From the NCBI GenBank assembly GCA_964023205.1, contig OZ026835.1:15272414-15336413 (forward strand): DNA of 64,000 bases, given 5' to 3'. Shown here one piece after another: positions 51,301 through 64,000 of this stretch. The notes beneath the pieces were generated by a model, which had not been told where the DNA came from, did not search any database, and saw only the letters and a program-made list of their open reading frames with translations. Positions within the stretch are counted from its first letter, which is position 1, and each line of letters begins with the position of its first letter. This DNA is from Lutraria lutraria. Its lineage: Eukaryota; Mollusca; Bivalvia; Venerida; Mactridae. The translations under genes and the position numbers were made by a program.

Positions 51301-53503
51301 GTCATGCAAAAACTTTAATGTAGCTCATAAGTCATAACTCAGAAACTATAAGAGGTAGCAACATGAAACTTCATAGGTGGATAGATCTCACTGATGCAGT
51401 AAACAGACAAGTGTTGGCTTCACTGGTGGCGCTCTTAATGTATCAATCTGTCCTGAACTATCCTTTCATTGGCTTGTTGTCCTTGCTTAAGTCTCCACAA
51501 GATCTAAATACATCATGAAGTCTATGATTGGTTGGCTTTGAGATCAGGATGCATTCAGACTGCCCCGTCTTACCTCTTGTCTGTTTTCTATGTACAGGGT
51601 AATTTTGACCGGACATTTGTTGTCGTATCTGAGTAAAGAATAGAACTGAACAGCTTTTTAAACCTGAATATGGTGTAACATGCGATACAATGTCTTGGGT
51701 AGATAAACTATATTCAGCTTTACAGCATACACTGACATTGCTGTCATACACAGTTATTGTATCATGTGAAAATACAGTAAAAAAAACAGTTACAGCGTTG
51801 TTCTTGTGACCAAAGATATTAGTTCATTATGTTCATATTTCATTACATACAATACATTGCAAAAAAGGATTTGATTAGGGGAAATAATTCATTTTATCTG
51901 ACCTTTGTATATCCATGTTATGCTGCAATCTTTTACACAGTGATCTCCCTTTAGTTTACAGGTTAGGATTTTAACCAATACTTTTTTCATTTCTATTTTG
52001 TTTTTGACAAACACCATCAAATTGGTTCTATGGAGGAAAATCAGCTTTTTTTGTTCAATTTTAATAGAAGGGCATGACCTGCAGTGACTAGGATTTGAAC
52101 CTGACTCGCTGTGTGTACATTTTATACAGTCTCACAAGTCAGCCTTTGGAGACTTTTTACGTTACCAAAATGGTCTGATTTTAGTACAGTTTGCCATTAA
52201 TAGATGAGTTGTACATGATGCTGATAACAGTTTTGATACACCATAACGCACAGAAAACATAAACATTAAGGTGTAATAAATAAATGCTAACATTCTGGTG
52301 ACATGGTTTCGTGAATCATCACATAAAAACCACAGACAAACTGGTGATTAGTGTCCGACGCATTGTTGTATACAGTCAAATCTGTTAGTAAGAATGCATT
52401 CATTGGTAGAAAATAAGACTATTGAAACTGGTCTCTATTTTATTCTGATGTAAAGTGTAACTGTGTTTGTATCAAAGATCTACTCTTTGTAGGAGGTGGT
52501 CTCTGTTCACAGAACTTTTATGGAAGCAAGAATGTGACCAGAATAATGTGCTGTATTGAATTTGTGGTAATATGTTTATAAATACCTGGTGTACCATATT
52601 CTGTCGTTTTTATCGCAAATTGTTTTATGAACCATTCTGTTATTTATCAGGTCATGGCGCTTGGTAACCAAGTGGGAAGGATTTATGTATGGGACATTGA
52701 TGTAGAGGATCCTACATTAGCGAAGTAAGTAATTGTTTTTAGTCATAGGAATGATAGACATGTGCGTGTCTGTCACACTTTCTTGTCTGGAGCATAACTT
52801 AAAGTATGTCCATTTTGAGATGTGTCTGAAGTTTTGTTTGAACATGAAAACTGAAACATTTTGTCTATCCCTCAAAAAGCTTACACTGTACATGTATCTA
52901 CCTACTTGTACATTTTACTTCATCTTTTATTTTATAGCCCTTAGTCTAAACTGGGTACTGGGCATACTGTCTGCATACAGATAAATGGGAAAGTGTTTAG
53001 ACACTTTCATCAGTTGTTTACTGTGCTAATTATTAATCCAATCAAATTCAAATGAATGCAACACTGACCCTTACGTGTCTAACAGCAAATTTTATTTTTT
53101 ATATATCTAAGTTGAAGCATAATTCTTTGATCTACAAGTTTAAACTCAAAATTTGACTAGCCTCATTCTATATGTTACACAAATTAAAAGAAACAAAATG
53201 GCACAGATTTTTGTCATTTTCTCCTCATTTCTTTGGTAATATTTCTTTGCTAAAAAAGTTTATGTTTTACACATGAATAAATATATTTTCCCTGGATTTT
53301 TACCTGTGTCTTTTACTCAGGTGTGACCTATACATTAATAATTACAATACTAAAACTGTTTGTTTTTATATTTCAGATGTACGGTTTTAACTCACAACAA
53401 ATGTTATTCAGCTGTTCGACAGACTTGTTTCTCTCCAGAGGGTGATACCATGCTCGCTGTGTGTGATGATGGGACATTATGGCGTTGGGACAAATTGAAA
53501 TAA
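24356..53503 (+). CDS. EED: Polycomb protein EED (PRC2 WD40 subunit), 12 exons
   Basis: Exons: 24356-24469, 25283-25441, 26466-26558, 27234-27299, 28290-28415, 31580-31661, 33912-34003, 34454-34587, 36061-36166, 36596-36748, 52651-52724, 53377-53503. They sum to 1,326 nt, an open frame of 441 aa, close to the usual EED length. EED scaffolds EZH2/SUZ12 and reads H3K27me3 in the nucleus. Diagnostic segments: [57 protein letters not shown] and the WRWDKLK end. The aromatic cage appears intact (F in IFGVLF, Y in NYYCGAW, W-Y in DIWYMRF). The start could also be the Met at 24371 (five residues shorter). Exon 2 could start at 25289, and the exon 5 acceptor (28289 or 28295) is weak. Introns are large and transposon-rich; intron 10 (36749-52650) hosts another gene. 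Confidence 0.96.
24765..25285. mobile_element. 507-bp inverted-repeat element at the EED intron 1 acceptor
   Basis: The element (24772-25278) has near-perfect inverted ends starting CAAGGACTTATATACATACA; about 33 of 34 positions match. It is flanked by TCAGTAT (24765-24771) and TCAGTGT (25279-25285), a probable 7-bp target duplication with one mismatch. The left flank carries a T-run (24743-24750), ACTAATG and CTCAG, a good 3' splice site; the right flank supplies the acceptor next to exon 2. A decayed relative lies at 61731-62087. Open frames inside it (24761-24991) end in stops. Confidence 0.85.
26535..26799 (+). repeat. 53-bp minisatellite duplicating the EED exon 3 splice donor
   Basis: Five tandem 53-bp copies that look identical. 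Each comprises the last 24 nt of exon 3 (ending CATAATAGG) and 29 nt of intron beginning GTGAGT. GT donors fall at 26559, 26612, 26665, 26718 and 26771. A sixth copy starts and breaks off after TTCA. Confidence 0.95.
27335..27740 (+). repeat. Dispersed repeat in EED intron 4
   Basis: The block contains CTTCTTGTCGTAAACCACAT, GATATTTGGCATGGAGCGCC and a second, degenerate reading of the same words further on (CTCATTGTCTGAAAGCACAA, GATATTTGGTATGTTGC). I read it as a mollusc-type dispersed element with internal duplication; the ends are not defined. Confidence 0.45.
29401..29622 (-). mobile_element. tRNA-derived SINE in EED intron 5
   Basis: On the minus strand it starts with a tRNA-like head (CCTCCGTGGTTAAGGTTGCT; box B GGGTTCGAGCCC). 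It continues with a body containing TTCCCAGGAATGATGGTCAG and ends in a GTTGAAAAGGGGCGTAAAAC tail. This is the head-body-tail layout of mollusc SINEs. A 68-codon minus-strand frame in this interval is not a gene. Confidence 0.7.
30786..31086 (+). repeat. ATACCCCC-family repeat in EED intron 5
   Basis: Begins TATACCCCCGCAAATGAAG, contains the GGTCGGTTGGTCCGTCCGTC stretch typical of this family, and ends CACCTCTGCGACAGCTCTAG. It matches the reverse complement of 5763-6066 block by block. Confidence 0.75.
32015..33378 (+). repeat. ATACCCCCAGAT element with roughly 167-bp internal tandem repeats
   Basis: Bounded by ATACCCCCAGATATG and the inverted ATCTGGGGGTAT. A GGTC microsatellite (32065-32105) is followed by about seven diverged copies of a unit of about 167 bp starting TTTGTCCGGA.AATTTCTCAG and containing CACTGAGTTATAGCCCTTTG. 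It lies in EED intron 6. Open frames here are repeat readings. Confidence 0.8.
34916..35279. mobile_element. Small inverted-repeat element in EED intron 8
   Basis: TTATCACATACCC at 34917 is mirrored by GGGTATGTGATAA ending near 35278. Non-coding. No target duplication confirmed. Confidence 0.5.
35283..35425. repeat. Imperfect palindrome of about 143 bp
   Basis: ATATTAAATTTGTGTAGAAT... pairs with the right arm ending ...CCACACTTATTTAATAT. The centre is a perfect hairpin arm AGTATGAAGC / GCTTCATACT around CGCCAGAGGCTC. Foldback-type element. Confidence 0.6.
35483..35776 (+). mobile_element. tRNA-derived SINE in EED intron 8
   Basis: The head GCCCGCCCTGTTAGCTCAG with TGGTTAGAGCATTGGTCT is a clear pol III box A. 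Box B (GGTTGTGAATTGGCAGCC) has decayed. The body contains GACAAATTTGACTGAAGATA and ACATCCTATGTTAAATTGT; the tail is AAAATGGCGTTATAACCGAA then GAAACAAACAAA. A second copy is at 63023-63296. It is not a functional tRNA. A 95-codon minus-strand frame inside (35599-35886) is not a gene. Confidence 0.85.
37131..38388. mobile_element. Non-autonomous hAT transposon in EED intron 10
   Basis: The 1,242-bp element (37139-38380) begins TAGGGATGTCAA and ends TTTGACATCCCTA. It is flanked by an exact 8-bp duplication, ATAATAAT, the hAT hallmark. Subterminal regions are rich in palindromic TCCGGAT/TTCGGATC motifs on both sides, likely transposase-binding repeats. No transposase frame. Confidence 0.92.
38740..39125 (+). 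repeat. Dispersed repeat in EED intron 10
   Basis: Two diverged copies of a unit with AATAACTAGAGAACACTTTT, TAGGTCCT.AGA.TTGGTT and GGTCAT..CATGT.GATGACC, ending GGGGGTATCTGTGTTTCAC. Probably the degenerate relative of the element ending at 20857. Confidence 0.5.
39136..39865 (+). repeat. AGCTCAC-family element, short copy
   Basis: The head AGCTCACATGTCACAAAG, with the hairpin partner AAGTGACAAAGTGAGCT, is followed by about 3-4 tandem units of about 150 bp (core GGATCTTCACCAAACTTTGT). The tail is ATGTGAGCAATATAGGGCC then ATCTTGGCCCTCTTGTTT. Head and tail share inverted GCTCACATG. The 68-codon frame at 39430 is a repeat reading. Confidence 0.85.
41196..41435 (+). repeat. Degenerate short tandem repeat
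   Basis: About fourteen copies of a 15-17 bp unit resembling AATAAAGGTCAACCTGTG in EED intron 10. Confidence 0.8.
41785..41880 (-). repeat. tRNA-like SINE head fragment
   Basis: The minus strand reads GCGTAGCTCAGTTGGTAAAG with a box B-like GGGTTCAAA about 50 nt later, but it cannot fold into a cloverleaf with a proper acceptor stem. Likely a SINE or tRNA relic. Confidence 0.35.
41881..44358. other. EED intron 10, 5' flank of the LRR gene
   Basis: AT-rich sequence with no exon or repeat recognised. It must contain the promoter of the nested LRR gene, but no core promoter motif can be assigned. Confidence 0.4.
44359..47805 (+). CDS. Intronless leucine-rich-repeat transmembrane receptor nested in EED intron 10
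   Basis: 1,148 codons; the Met at 44392 is the better start, because it is followed directly by a signal peptide ([15 protein letters not shown]), giving 1,137 aa. Order: LRRNT cap ([16 protein letters not shown], residues 51-66); about twenty LRRs from about 84 to 650 with many LxxLxLxxNxL repeats and N-glycosylation sites; LRRCT cap ([15 protein letters not shown] to FECK, 653-704); TM helix (about 709-732); then a stop-transfer KRRKR. The cytoplasmic tail of about 410 aa is very basic: lysine/serine-rich at about 815-925, then arginine/histidine-rich. It has no TIR, kinase or Ig domain. RQSKSMPN (about 945) resembles a 14-3-3 site. It looks like a cell-surface receptor or adhesion protein; the ligand is unknown. 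No AATAAA lies between the stop and the repeat at 48031, so its 3' end may lie in that repeat. Confidence 0.94.
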   Translation: MTLDCYRTILDMEAKVLYLLIISCICLLSNVEKCFCVDDYDDNSGEELPVCPKNCQCYDDFEYLHCENSFKITGNRLPDLTKKLHLQRNFIGPILNGTFKKLASLEILDISDSEVNFIQNGALNGLTELRELYLQGNLIQMLDKFLFKDTIKIEILDLSQNQLRYLPDEPFKYLPSLKTLNVSYNLLTSARLGMRFQVTTQLTVIDFSGNNIETITSSDFATTHGWEATPKWLNFTNCDLKLIQPEAIGKFNRIEYLGLAHNNDITFENITLYLEVLREVVLKRLDLSYTNLTNKISLMNLTVDNLGPLSLQELILSGNGFTNIDDDLLTYLTIKKLVLSDNELTELGEGIAKLGHLRYLDLSHNLISSVHEQFKDNAGTLVTLNLSNNSLTESSGLNLEKCKKLVNLDLRDNMFETFRIPAQLEKVKDINLSGNKLHSINSGEPLVGLDSLLNLELSKNKLTTLNPFMFRDSDNIKYVSFAHNLISTISHQAFLPNSPEFLDLSYNVLESLFHFGWSHVKEINLEGNIITEVEPQTFFFLDSLKRLDLSSNNISVLDIEVFSHLSNVSHLYLQDNHLSQDQPLPEILAPLSKLLYIDLSRNDFSSFFHYDVPPFTHNYDIKEILLAYNKFEVLSPDVFTSLKHLETVDFSRNPFVCGCENIPIRDWALRGEVFIKNLDNFGYICRSPNTRGTLTLMNYQTRTFECKRRLFYIVVFSSAGAALMLIAVSAGVICYLCKRRKRGDMNVETKSAVPDLIGFNKTPFSHKDDFAVSPEDFVKTIRDNYLKGSPSDTLIDVEFENPNLLIDNRDNEKDTKRKNKANKKSKSEKSKSKVKKSKTKQSKNADVKKLKYYEQLYDILHSNMKHGHSKKKQNHKSLKKVLEDLEKEYKKNNKNSLKSMLLEMDKEYRKVQDKKKKNVKGKRDQHMGPVRRHRSRGNRDLVRMVSLRQSKSMPNVLNYVNSLPRHQMYDRDRRIPIYHVDHDAQSGPGWARSMVDIPRVHRTSHGMQDSPSRMRSPGRSHERFIDEAIPRGYHTVTSGRHTFMVDSRLRGRVKSSEHVPVEQRSRERLYHENMRGNIETDPGRKHSSELVDRRIYEDPSLHKGVKVERVPIEHHTIASSRGTALVENSRTSDQTKSNHKEGHMSQWV
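48031..49168 (+). repeat. AGCTCAC-family element, long copy
   Basis: Same head and tail as 39136-39865 but with about six internal units of about 150 bp. It starts only about 225 bp after the LRR stop codon. Open frames at 48093, 48319 and 48755 are repeat readings. Confidence 0.85.
49374..50425. mobile_element. TACAGTCAAA-type small transposon, interrupted
   Basis: The left end TACTGTCAAACTTGTGTTAG (49374) and right end CACAGGCTTGACTGTA (50410-50425) are inverted relatives of each other. They match the intact copy at 50897-51079 (GTGGCCACCTCC, AATAAAGGCCA). A 700-bp element is inserted after TTAGT. Confidence 0.75.
49390..50099. mobile_element. 700-bp element with perfect 113-bp terminal inverted repeats
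   Basis: The element (49395-50094) begins CACACCCGTAAACCGCTCCC. Positions 49395-49507 are the exact reverse complement of 49982-50094. It is flanked by a 5-bp duplication, TTAGT (49390-49394 and 50095-50099). Inside (49516-49645) are four to six short tandem copies built on CACACGTAGCGGGACC. No coding frame beyond repeat readings. Confidence 0.93.
50897..51079. mobile_element. 183-bp TACAGTCAAA-type MITE, intact
   Basis: GTACAGTCAAATCTGT at the left is mirrored by ACAGGTTTGACTGTAC at the right. The interior holds GTGGCCACCTCCAATT and AATAAAGGTCACCTG words. It provides the uninterrupted form of the copy at 49374. A further partial copy starts near 52371. Confidence 0.78.
51240..52650. other. 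EED intron 10, 3' part
   Basis: A fragment of another dispersed repeat (51245-51430; AGCTTGTCTATTTTCAAAGA) and otherwise unassigned sequence. The 97-codon minus-strand frame at 51458-51751 has no recognisable domain. Confidence 0.4.
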
Positions 53504-54635
53504 ACATTAAAGATCATCGTTTTGACTTGTAGATGCTTGCATTAATTGAAACACACTGCAAGAAGTGTTTGTCTATCACATCAATGAGTTGTGATGATAA
53601 CTTGTAAATACCAGGTACATATGGTGTCATTTTTTCTGTCAGGTGATATTAGAAAGTATTGCAAAAGTATATACTCATTGCAGATGTATTGTGCAAAGAT
53701 GTAATAGAAATGCTTAGAAAAGGGAAGTAATTATGTACTTTATCGCATTAAGTGAATGAAAATGTATTTGCATAATTTGTTCTACTGTGTAAATAACAAC
53801 AATTTGTTTGCTCAGGAGATAACACTCTTCATTACCTCACAAGACAGGCATTTATGAGGATGTCTGCCTTTGTTTCAAATAAGAACTAGCTTAATTAATG
53901 AGAGTACAGGCCCAAAGTTACAAAATTAGTCTCTGAGCTCAAGTCTCAAGTCCATTCTTGAAGTATTATGGTTGAAAAGATAAGAGTTGATTAATGTTTA
54001 AATACATATTCCGATCAATTATAATGCTATCAATTCATGTATTAAAACTTCCATTATTGTCTGATTGTAATTAAGTTCAAAACATTAAGACATGAGATTT
54101 GAGCACGGAGACTGTTGTCAAGTTTTATAACCACGGAGCCAGTTGTATAAAGTTGTTGTCATATCGGAATGCTGGACTTTTCACAGCATTCAAAGGATTT
54201 TATGATTCAAATGCAAAGGTATATTTTCATTGTAGATATAAAGTAACTGTTGTATCTCCAAGATATTGTTTCATGAATGTGTTGATTATTTTGTATGTTT
54301 TAGTTTTATCTTGAGATCAAGCCCATGTGTTCAAAAGAATAAGTGTCAGTAAATACTAGAAACATGTACATTTGTTGTTATATCTTTAATGTGTTTTGCA
54401 CATATCTATGGCTAAAATACAGACAAATTTTTTTGAGATTCGCTTCAGTTTTTAAAAGCTTTTCCCAATGACATGCTTACCCAGATATATTACATTCAAA
54501 GAATATTCAGTCACAGTCTCACAGAAGACAGATTTATTTGCCACCGTTAATGTTTTATTACATTTCAAAGTGATAGACACTAAGTATAAGTGTAATACTG
54601 TATCGTGATTGCAACAGAGATCTTTATAACAAAAT
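53504..54635. other. EED 3' flank
   Basis: Probably holds the EED 3' UTR. ATTAAA occurs at 53506-53511, too close to the stop to be a convincing polyadenylation signal. A 71-codon frame at 54099-54314 has no recognisable domain. Confidence 0.4.
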
Positions 54636-54778
54636 CAGTCTTCGAATTAGTGGGTTGCCCCCTGCCCGAAAAGATTTTTTTCCTTCTTTAAGTCTTGGAG
54701 GGCAACTTAGTTTTAGAGAGTTTCCTTCATAAAGTATATAGTCGGGCAACCTGTCACAAAAAACTAATTCAAAGACTG
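54636..54778. mobile_element. 143-bp foldback MITE
   Basis: CAGTCTTCGAATTAGT at the left pairs with ACTAATTCAAAGACTG at the right. The inner GGGTTGCCC pairs with GGGCAACC. Non-coding. Confidence 0.65.
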
Positions 54779-57744
54779 CAAAATGTGACCAGACATGAAA
54801 AAGGCCTTTTTCAAAGCGTTTTTTCACCCTGAAGGGCATTTTTCATGTGACAAGATGTAAATAATAACTTGCAGTAAATTATACTTCAAACTTCAACTTC
54901 AAACATTTATTGCATTAAAACATACCTGTTTTATAGCAAAACAATATATATACATAAGATGGCATAAGACATGGGTTAATTTAACAGAAGAGCACATGAT
55001 GTTAGTATTTATATTATTTTGATGATACAATAATAGAGACAATAACTAATACGTTGGATGAGTAAAAAATATAGATAATTATAACACTTTAATTTCTAAT
55101 TAGGTTTGCATAAAAAATGAATTTTGCCAAATCATTGATAATTTTTGTTGATGTAGCAGTCATTAGATTTGTGAATTTCTGTATTACTATTAGTCTAGTC
55201 AAGTTATGACAAATTTTGGTCGAACCCAGGACAAAATGGTACAGAATTGAAATATGGCTAATTTGAAAGCTTAGACTTTCTACAATATCAAGATTAAAAT
55301 AGGACAAAATCGGATCGGCCGTTTTTCCAGAAATTCGTTTTAAGTATTTATCAAATAATACGTCAATAGCATGTTAACTGATTCGATAACTTCGACAAAT
55401 ACATCAGATAAATTATAAATATCTATTAAATTTTACAAAACATGAATAATATCAGCCCTGCATAATATAAAAATACAAAAAATAAAAGATGTTTAAGCAT
55501 TTGTACTGTTTGAAGTCAACATTAGATGTTAAATTACCCCACCCACTTATGGTAACATAGAAATTAGACTAATCTCGTGAAAGTTTATAAAATTTTACAG
55601 ATCTTTACAACATAACCCGTAAGAAAGTAGATCTCTTTCAGCCTATAATATCATGACATTAATAGATGCAGAAAGACAATGTTTTCGGATAACAATGTCA
55701 ATTTAAAAAAAAATAACGAAAGTATAAATTTTAAAGTATATATTAAGAATATATTCGTCTGCTCAGTAAGTGTTTATCATAATTTTTCTTCAATACATAA
55801 CATTTTATATTCTTTACTATCCATGATATATTAAACTATTTTAAAAATTGAAATGTCATACATACTTGGACTCACTTGGTCTTCCTTAATAGATGAGACA
55901 TTCGCTCAGAAATCTGATTTTATTCGGGTTATAAGTTTGAGTAATATTCGGTGAAAATATTCAGCCTAAATCGAAAATTACAAAGCATCTGCAGCATGTT
56001 AGTCACCTGCATGCACGAAACAACCATGAACAGTATTGGACCAATCATCATTTCTTTGCTGCAATTGGTTATGCTATGAAAACTAGTTATAACTTAAACT
56101 ATTTTAATAGTAAGTTGATATATTTTGATTGTTTATTCTTTATTCATTCACATCAGATGTCTAGTTTTGAAATTAGTTATCCACTTGCACAAAATGCGGA
56201 TTGTTAAGCTGTCATATGTTTGATAGATCCCAATCTCAGTGAATATCGAAAAGCCAGTCATTATCATTACTTTCTCATTGGTTTACATTTTTGGAAGTTT
56301 GCTACATTTATTTCTATTTGTATTTTCATTAAAAGTAATTTTTTCTGCAAGGAGTCACTCTTCATTGTTCACATATTTGATAAACATGAACAAAAATAGG
56401 AAGAAAACATATGTTCATTCTTTGTTTTTCTAGACAAATAAAAAGTCGGGAGTCCGTGATATAATATACATATTCACCCCATGTACGGTTTTGCCGCAAA
56501 AAGTGTGGTCTCATTTGATAGAAAGTGGGATACTAAACCAAAGATTCCTCTTTTGAAACGTTCAGTACAAAAACAGGCTCCAAAAGCCTTCGGTTGTGAT
56601 CAACAATACATTAACGTAAGCCTGGTCAAGTATACATTAGGTTAAGACTCTTTATTGATAACCGACTATCAAAATCATACCTTAATATAGCTAGGTAGAT
56701 ATTCAGCTATATAGAGTGATTTCTTAGTATATCAACTCCTAAGAACACCAAGACGATAGTAGGCTGATTTATTAGACGTCAATTAATGAAAACGACGCAC
56801 TAAAGTACGAGGCAATACGGATTTTATACGCAACTGTACCAGTTTTCGGATAGTAAAATTATCCGAAAATGAAAAGCTTATTTATTTTGTTAAAACTGGT
56901 CAGATTTTGGACTATTTTATTTTTTATGTAAGTTATCATATACATGATCGTTTTATAACAAAATAAATTCTGTACCATTTAGTCCTACCCCATCTGTTAA
57001 TTTGACTGGACTATATTGTGGGCCATGTATAGTAATACTTTTTAATATATTTTGATCTCAGTTCAGAAAATTTAGAGCAGATTAATAAAAAGTGAAATTT
57101 GTTTTCTATCATTTTTTATTTACAGTATATACATATTCTGTCGTTTCTATGAATATTTAGATAGCGTCCACGTTCTATGGCTAGGTCATGAGCTGATGTT
57201 CGAAATTTTGTAAGAGCAGTTCTGAATTTAGAATCTTTGATTTTGTCAAGATAGTATTCGAATGTGAACGAGTGTTTAAATAAACTATAAGTATCTAGGC
57301 GTGACTAGTTATTGATTGAAGAATACCAGCTTTGGTAGTAAATATCAAATATTCGTTGTTCAATAGTTTTGTAGCTAATTAACATATTTAGTTGATTGTT
57401 CCATATATCAGATAATCCTATTTGTTCTAAAATAGTTTAAATGATACAAATACAGTATCTAACACATTAAGAGTTATTAATACTTGTATCTGATATTACC
57501 TAGGTCAAACATTTGAAATCAATACAGACAGCATCAGCTGACAATTTGGTCCCAAATTGAATTTGATCAAAATGTTTATCTTTCACACTGTATACTTAAT
57601 GCCTAATCATATATACACGTATCATAAATGCTCTCGCATGTTTAACATGTGTCTGTTTTACAGCAAAAATAAAGAGTTAGAGGATATCACAATAAAAGCA
57701 CCTCAAAATAAAAGCTAAAAAAAGTCACTGAGTATATAGTATCA
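54779..57744. other. Intergenic between EED and the SDR gene
   Basis: Mostly AT-rich without recognisable genes. One short frame with coding-like composition (56481-56615, MYGFAAKSVVSFDRKW...) ends at a good donor (AAC/GTAAGC), but no partner exon was found. Confidence 0.4.
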
Positions 57745-58409
57745 TACAGTAGGGTTCGGGTGATTTGTTTAATTTTGTCAAGTATGAAATCCCATTCTTG
57801 AAGTATATATGTAGAAAAAAGTGCGAATTGCTAAGCGATTTTGTGTACTGTTTAGCCATGTTTAACATATGCAGCGTACAGGGCGAGATTCATATGTCTA
57901 TTTTTAGAGTTTTATAAATATAGAGTACAGGGTGAGAATCATTATTTAGACCGAGTCGCAGCTTCTTATTTTACCTATGTAGCTTGATGCTCTAAACAAT
58001 AAAACCAGTCCACTGTTTACATGTAATATTATTTCCCGCAATAATATACGAAAGCTGACAGATTAATTAAAGCTCATCAACTACTATTAAGTTCTCAACA
58101 CTCGTTGATTATAATTTATGTCAACGCTTATTTTTCACACTTATCAGGTAACAATTTGTTCACAAAAGCGCTATTAAATAATGTGTGAGTAACATTGTTA
58201 TTGACAAGAAATTTTGAGTAAACTAAGGGGGCGACATTGCGTATCACCGGGTTGAGCGATAGCCGCCGCAATCCACCACAAATTATTGCCATTCAGTGGT
58301 AACGGTCACTGTCGATCATTGTCACTCTGAACGCGACGACCAAAATTCAAATCGCAGCATTGAAGCGATCTGTGGCGATTTTCGGACATATCACCCGAAC
58401 CGTACTGTA
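57745..58409. mobile_element. Tc1/mariner-like MITE at the 3' end of the SDR gene
   Basis: TACAGTAGGGTTCGGGTGAT (57745) is mirrored by ATCACCCGAACCGTACTGTA (58390-58409), with 19 of 20 positions matching. TA at each end fits a TA target duplication. The interior has no transposase frame. Its right end is 19 bp from the SDR stop codon. Confidence 0.75.
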
Positions 58410-58428
58410 TGCTATCAGAGTAAGCACT

Positions 58429-63667
<5,239 letters not shown>

Positions 63668-64000
63668 GTTTATCGGTGATAGTGTTTTTTACCTGTTGGT
63701 GGCATTTGGTTCTTATATTTTCGGACGCAAATTCGTTTCCTAAACTGGTTCCCGTTGACTTGGCGTACAAAGCCTTTGGTGCACTGCATCATGGAACGGG
63801 AACCAGTTTAATTCGTTCCCCGCAGCGGTTACTTCCCTTGATTAGTACATTACACATTTTATTAACGATAAGGCATAAGCACCCAGTATATCATTTGTAT
63901 CATGCAGTGATCCATAATTTTAATTGAACAACCGAAAGTCGCTAATTAATTGATCACACGATCACACTTAGGTTTGCCATATTACACAGTCATCTAATAG
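63668..64000. promoter_or_regulatory. SDR upstream region with a perfect inverted repeat
   Basis: TAAACTGGTTCCCGTT (63741-63756) is exactly mirrored by AACGGGAACCAGTTTA (63795-63810), about 75-145 bp before the SDR start codon on the opposite strand. The arms are bordered by ATTCGTTTCC and ATTCGTTCCC. It could be a small foldback insertion or a paired binding site. No core promoter motif assigned. Confidence 0.45.

Overview
This is AT-rich eukaryotic DNA with GT-AG introns. The gene types and the repeats point to a mollusc, most likely a bivalve: tRNA-headed SINEs with a conserved 3' tail, long internally repeated elements opening AGCTCACATGTCACAAAG or ATACCCCC, and many small inverted-repeat transposons. 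The organism is an inference; no species marker is visible.

Layout. (1) 0.6-18.7 kb, + strand: a WSCD-like sulfotransferase locus. One 5' exon (623-1037; membrane anchor plus 5'-phosphosulfate loop) is followed by three successive exon 2/exon 3 cassettes. The first two lie in two nearly identical 6,901-bp tandem units (2553-9453 and 9454-16354). The third starts with the same unit (16355-17150) and then diverges abruptly inside exon 2. No other 5' exon was found, so the locus may be one gene with alternative 3' cassettes, or one gene followed by headless copies. (2) 19-24 kb: LINE debris and a tandemly repeated element. (3) 24.4-53.5 kb, + strand: a complete twelve-exon EED gene (Polycomb PRC2 WD40 subunit, about 441 aa) whose exon lengths sum to an open frame. 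Its 15.9-kb intron 10 contains a complete intronless leucine-rich-repeat membrane receptor gene (44359-47805, same strand). (4) 53.5-58.4 kb: intergenic, with small foldback elements. (5) 58.4-63.7 kb, - strand: a complete nine-exon classical short-chain dehydrogenase/reductase (263 aa), convergent with EED.

Most notable: the cassette array; an inverted-repeat element inserted exactly at the 3' splice site of EED intron 1, whose target duplication copies the acceptor; a five-unit 53-bp minisatellite that copies the end of EED exon 3 with its splice donor; and a 700-bp element with perfect 113-bp inverted termini nested in another small transposon beside the LRR gene. The three genes show no functional link. 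No rRNA, functional tRNA or CRISPR was recognised. Gene models come from reading exons and splice sites by eye, without transcript support.
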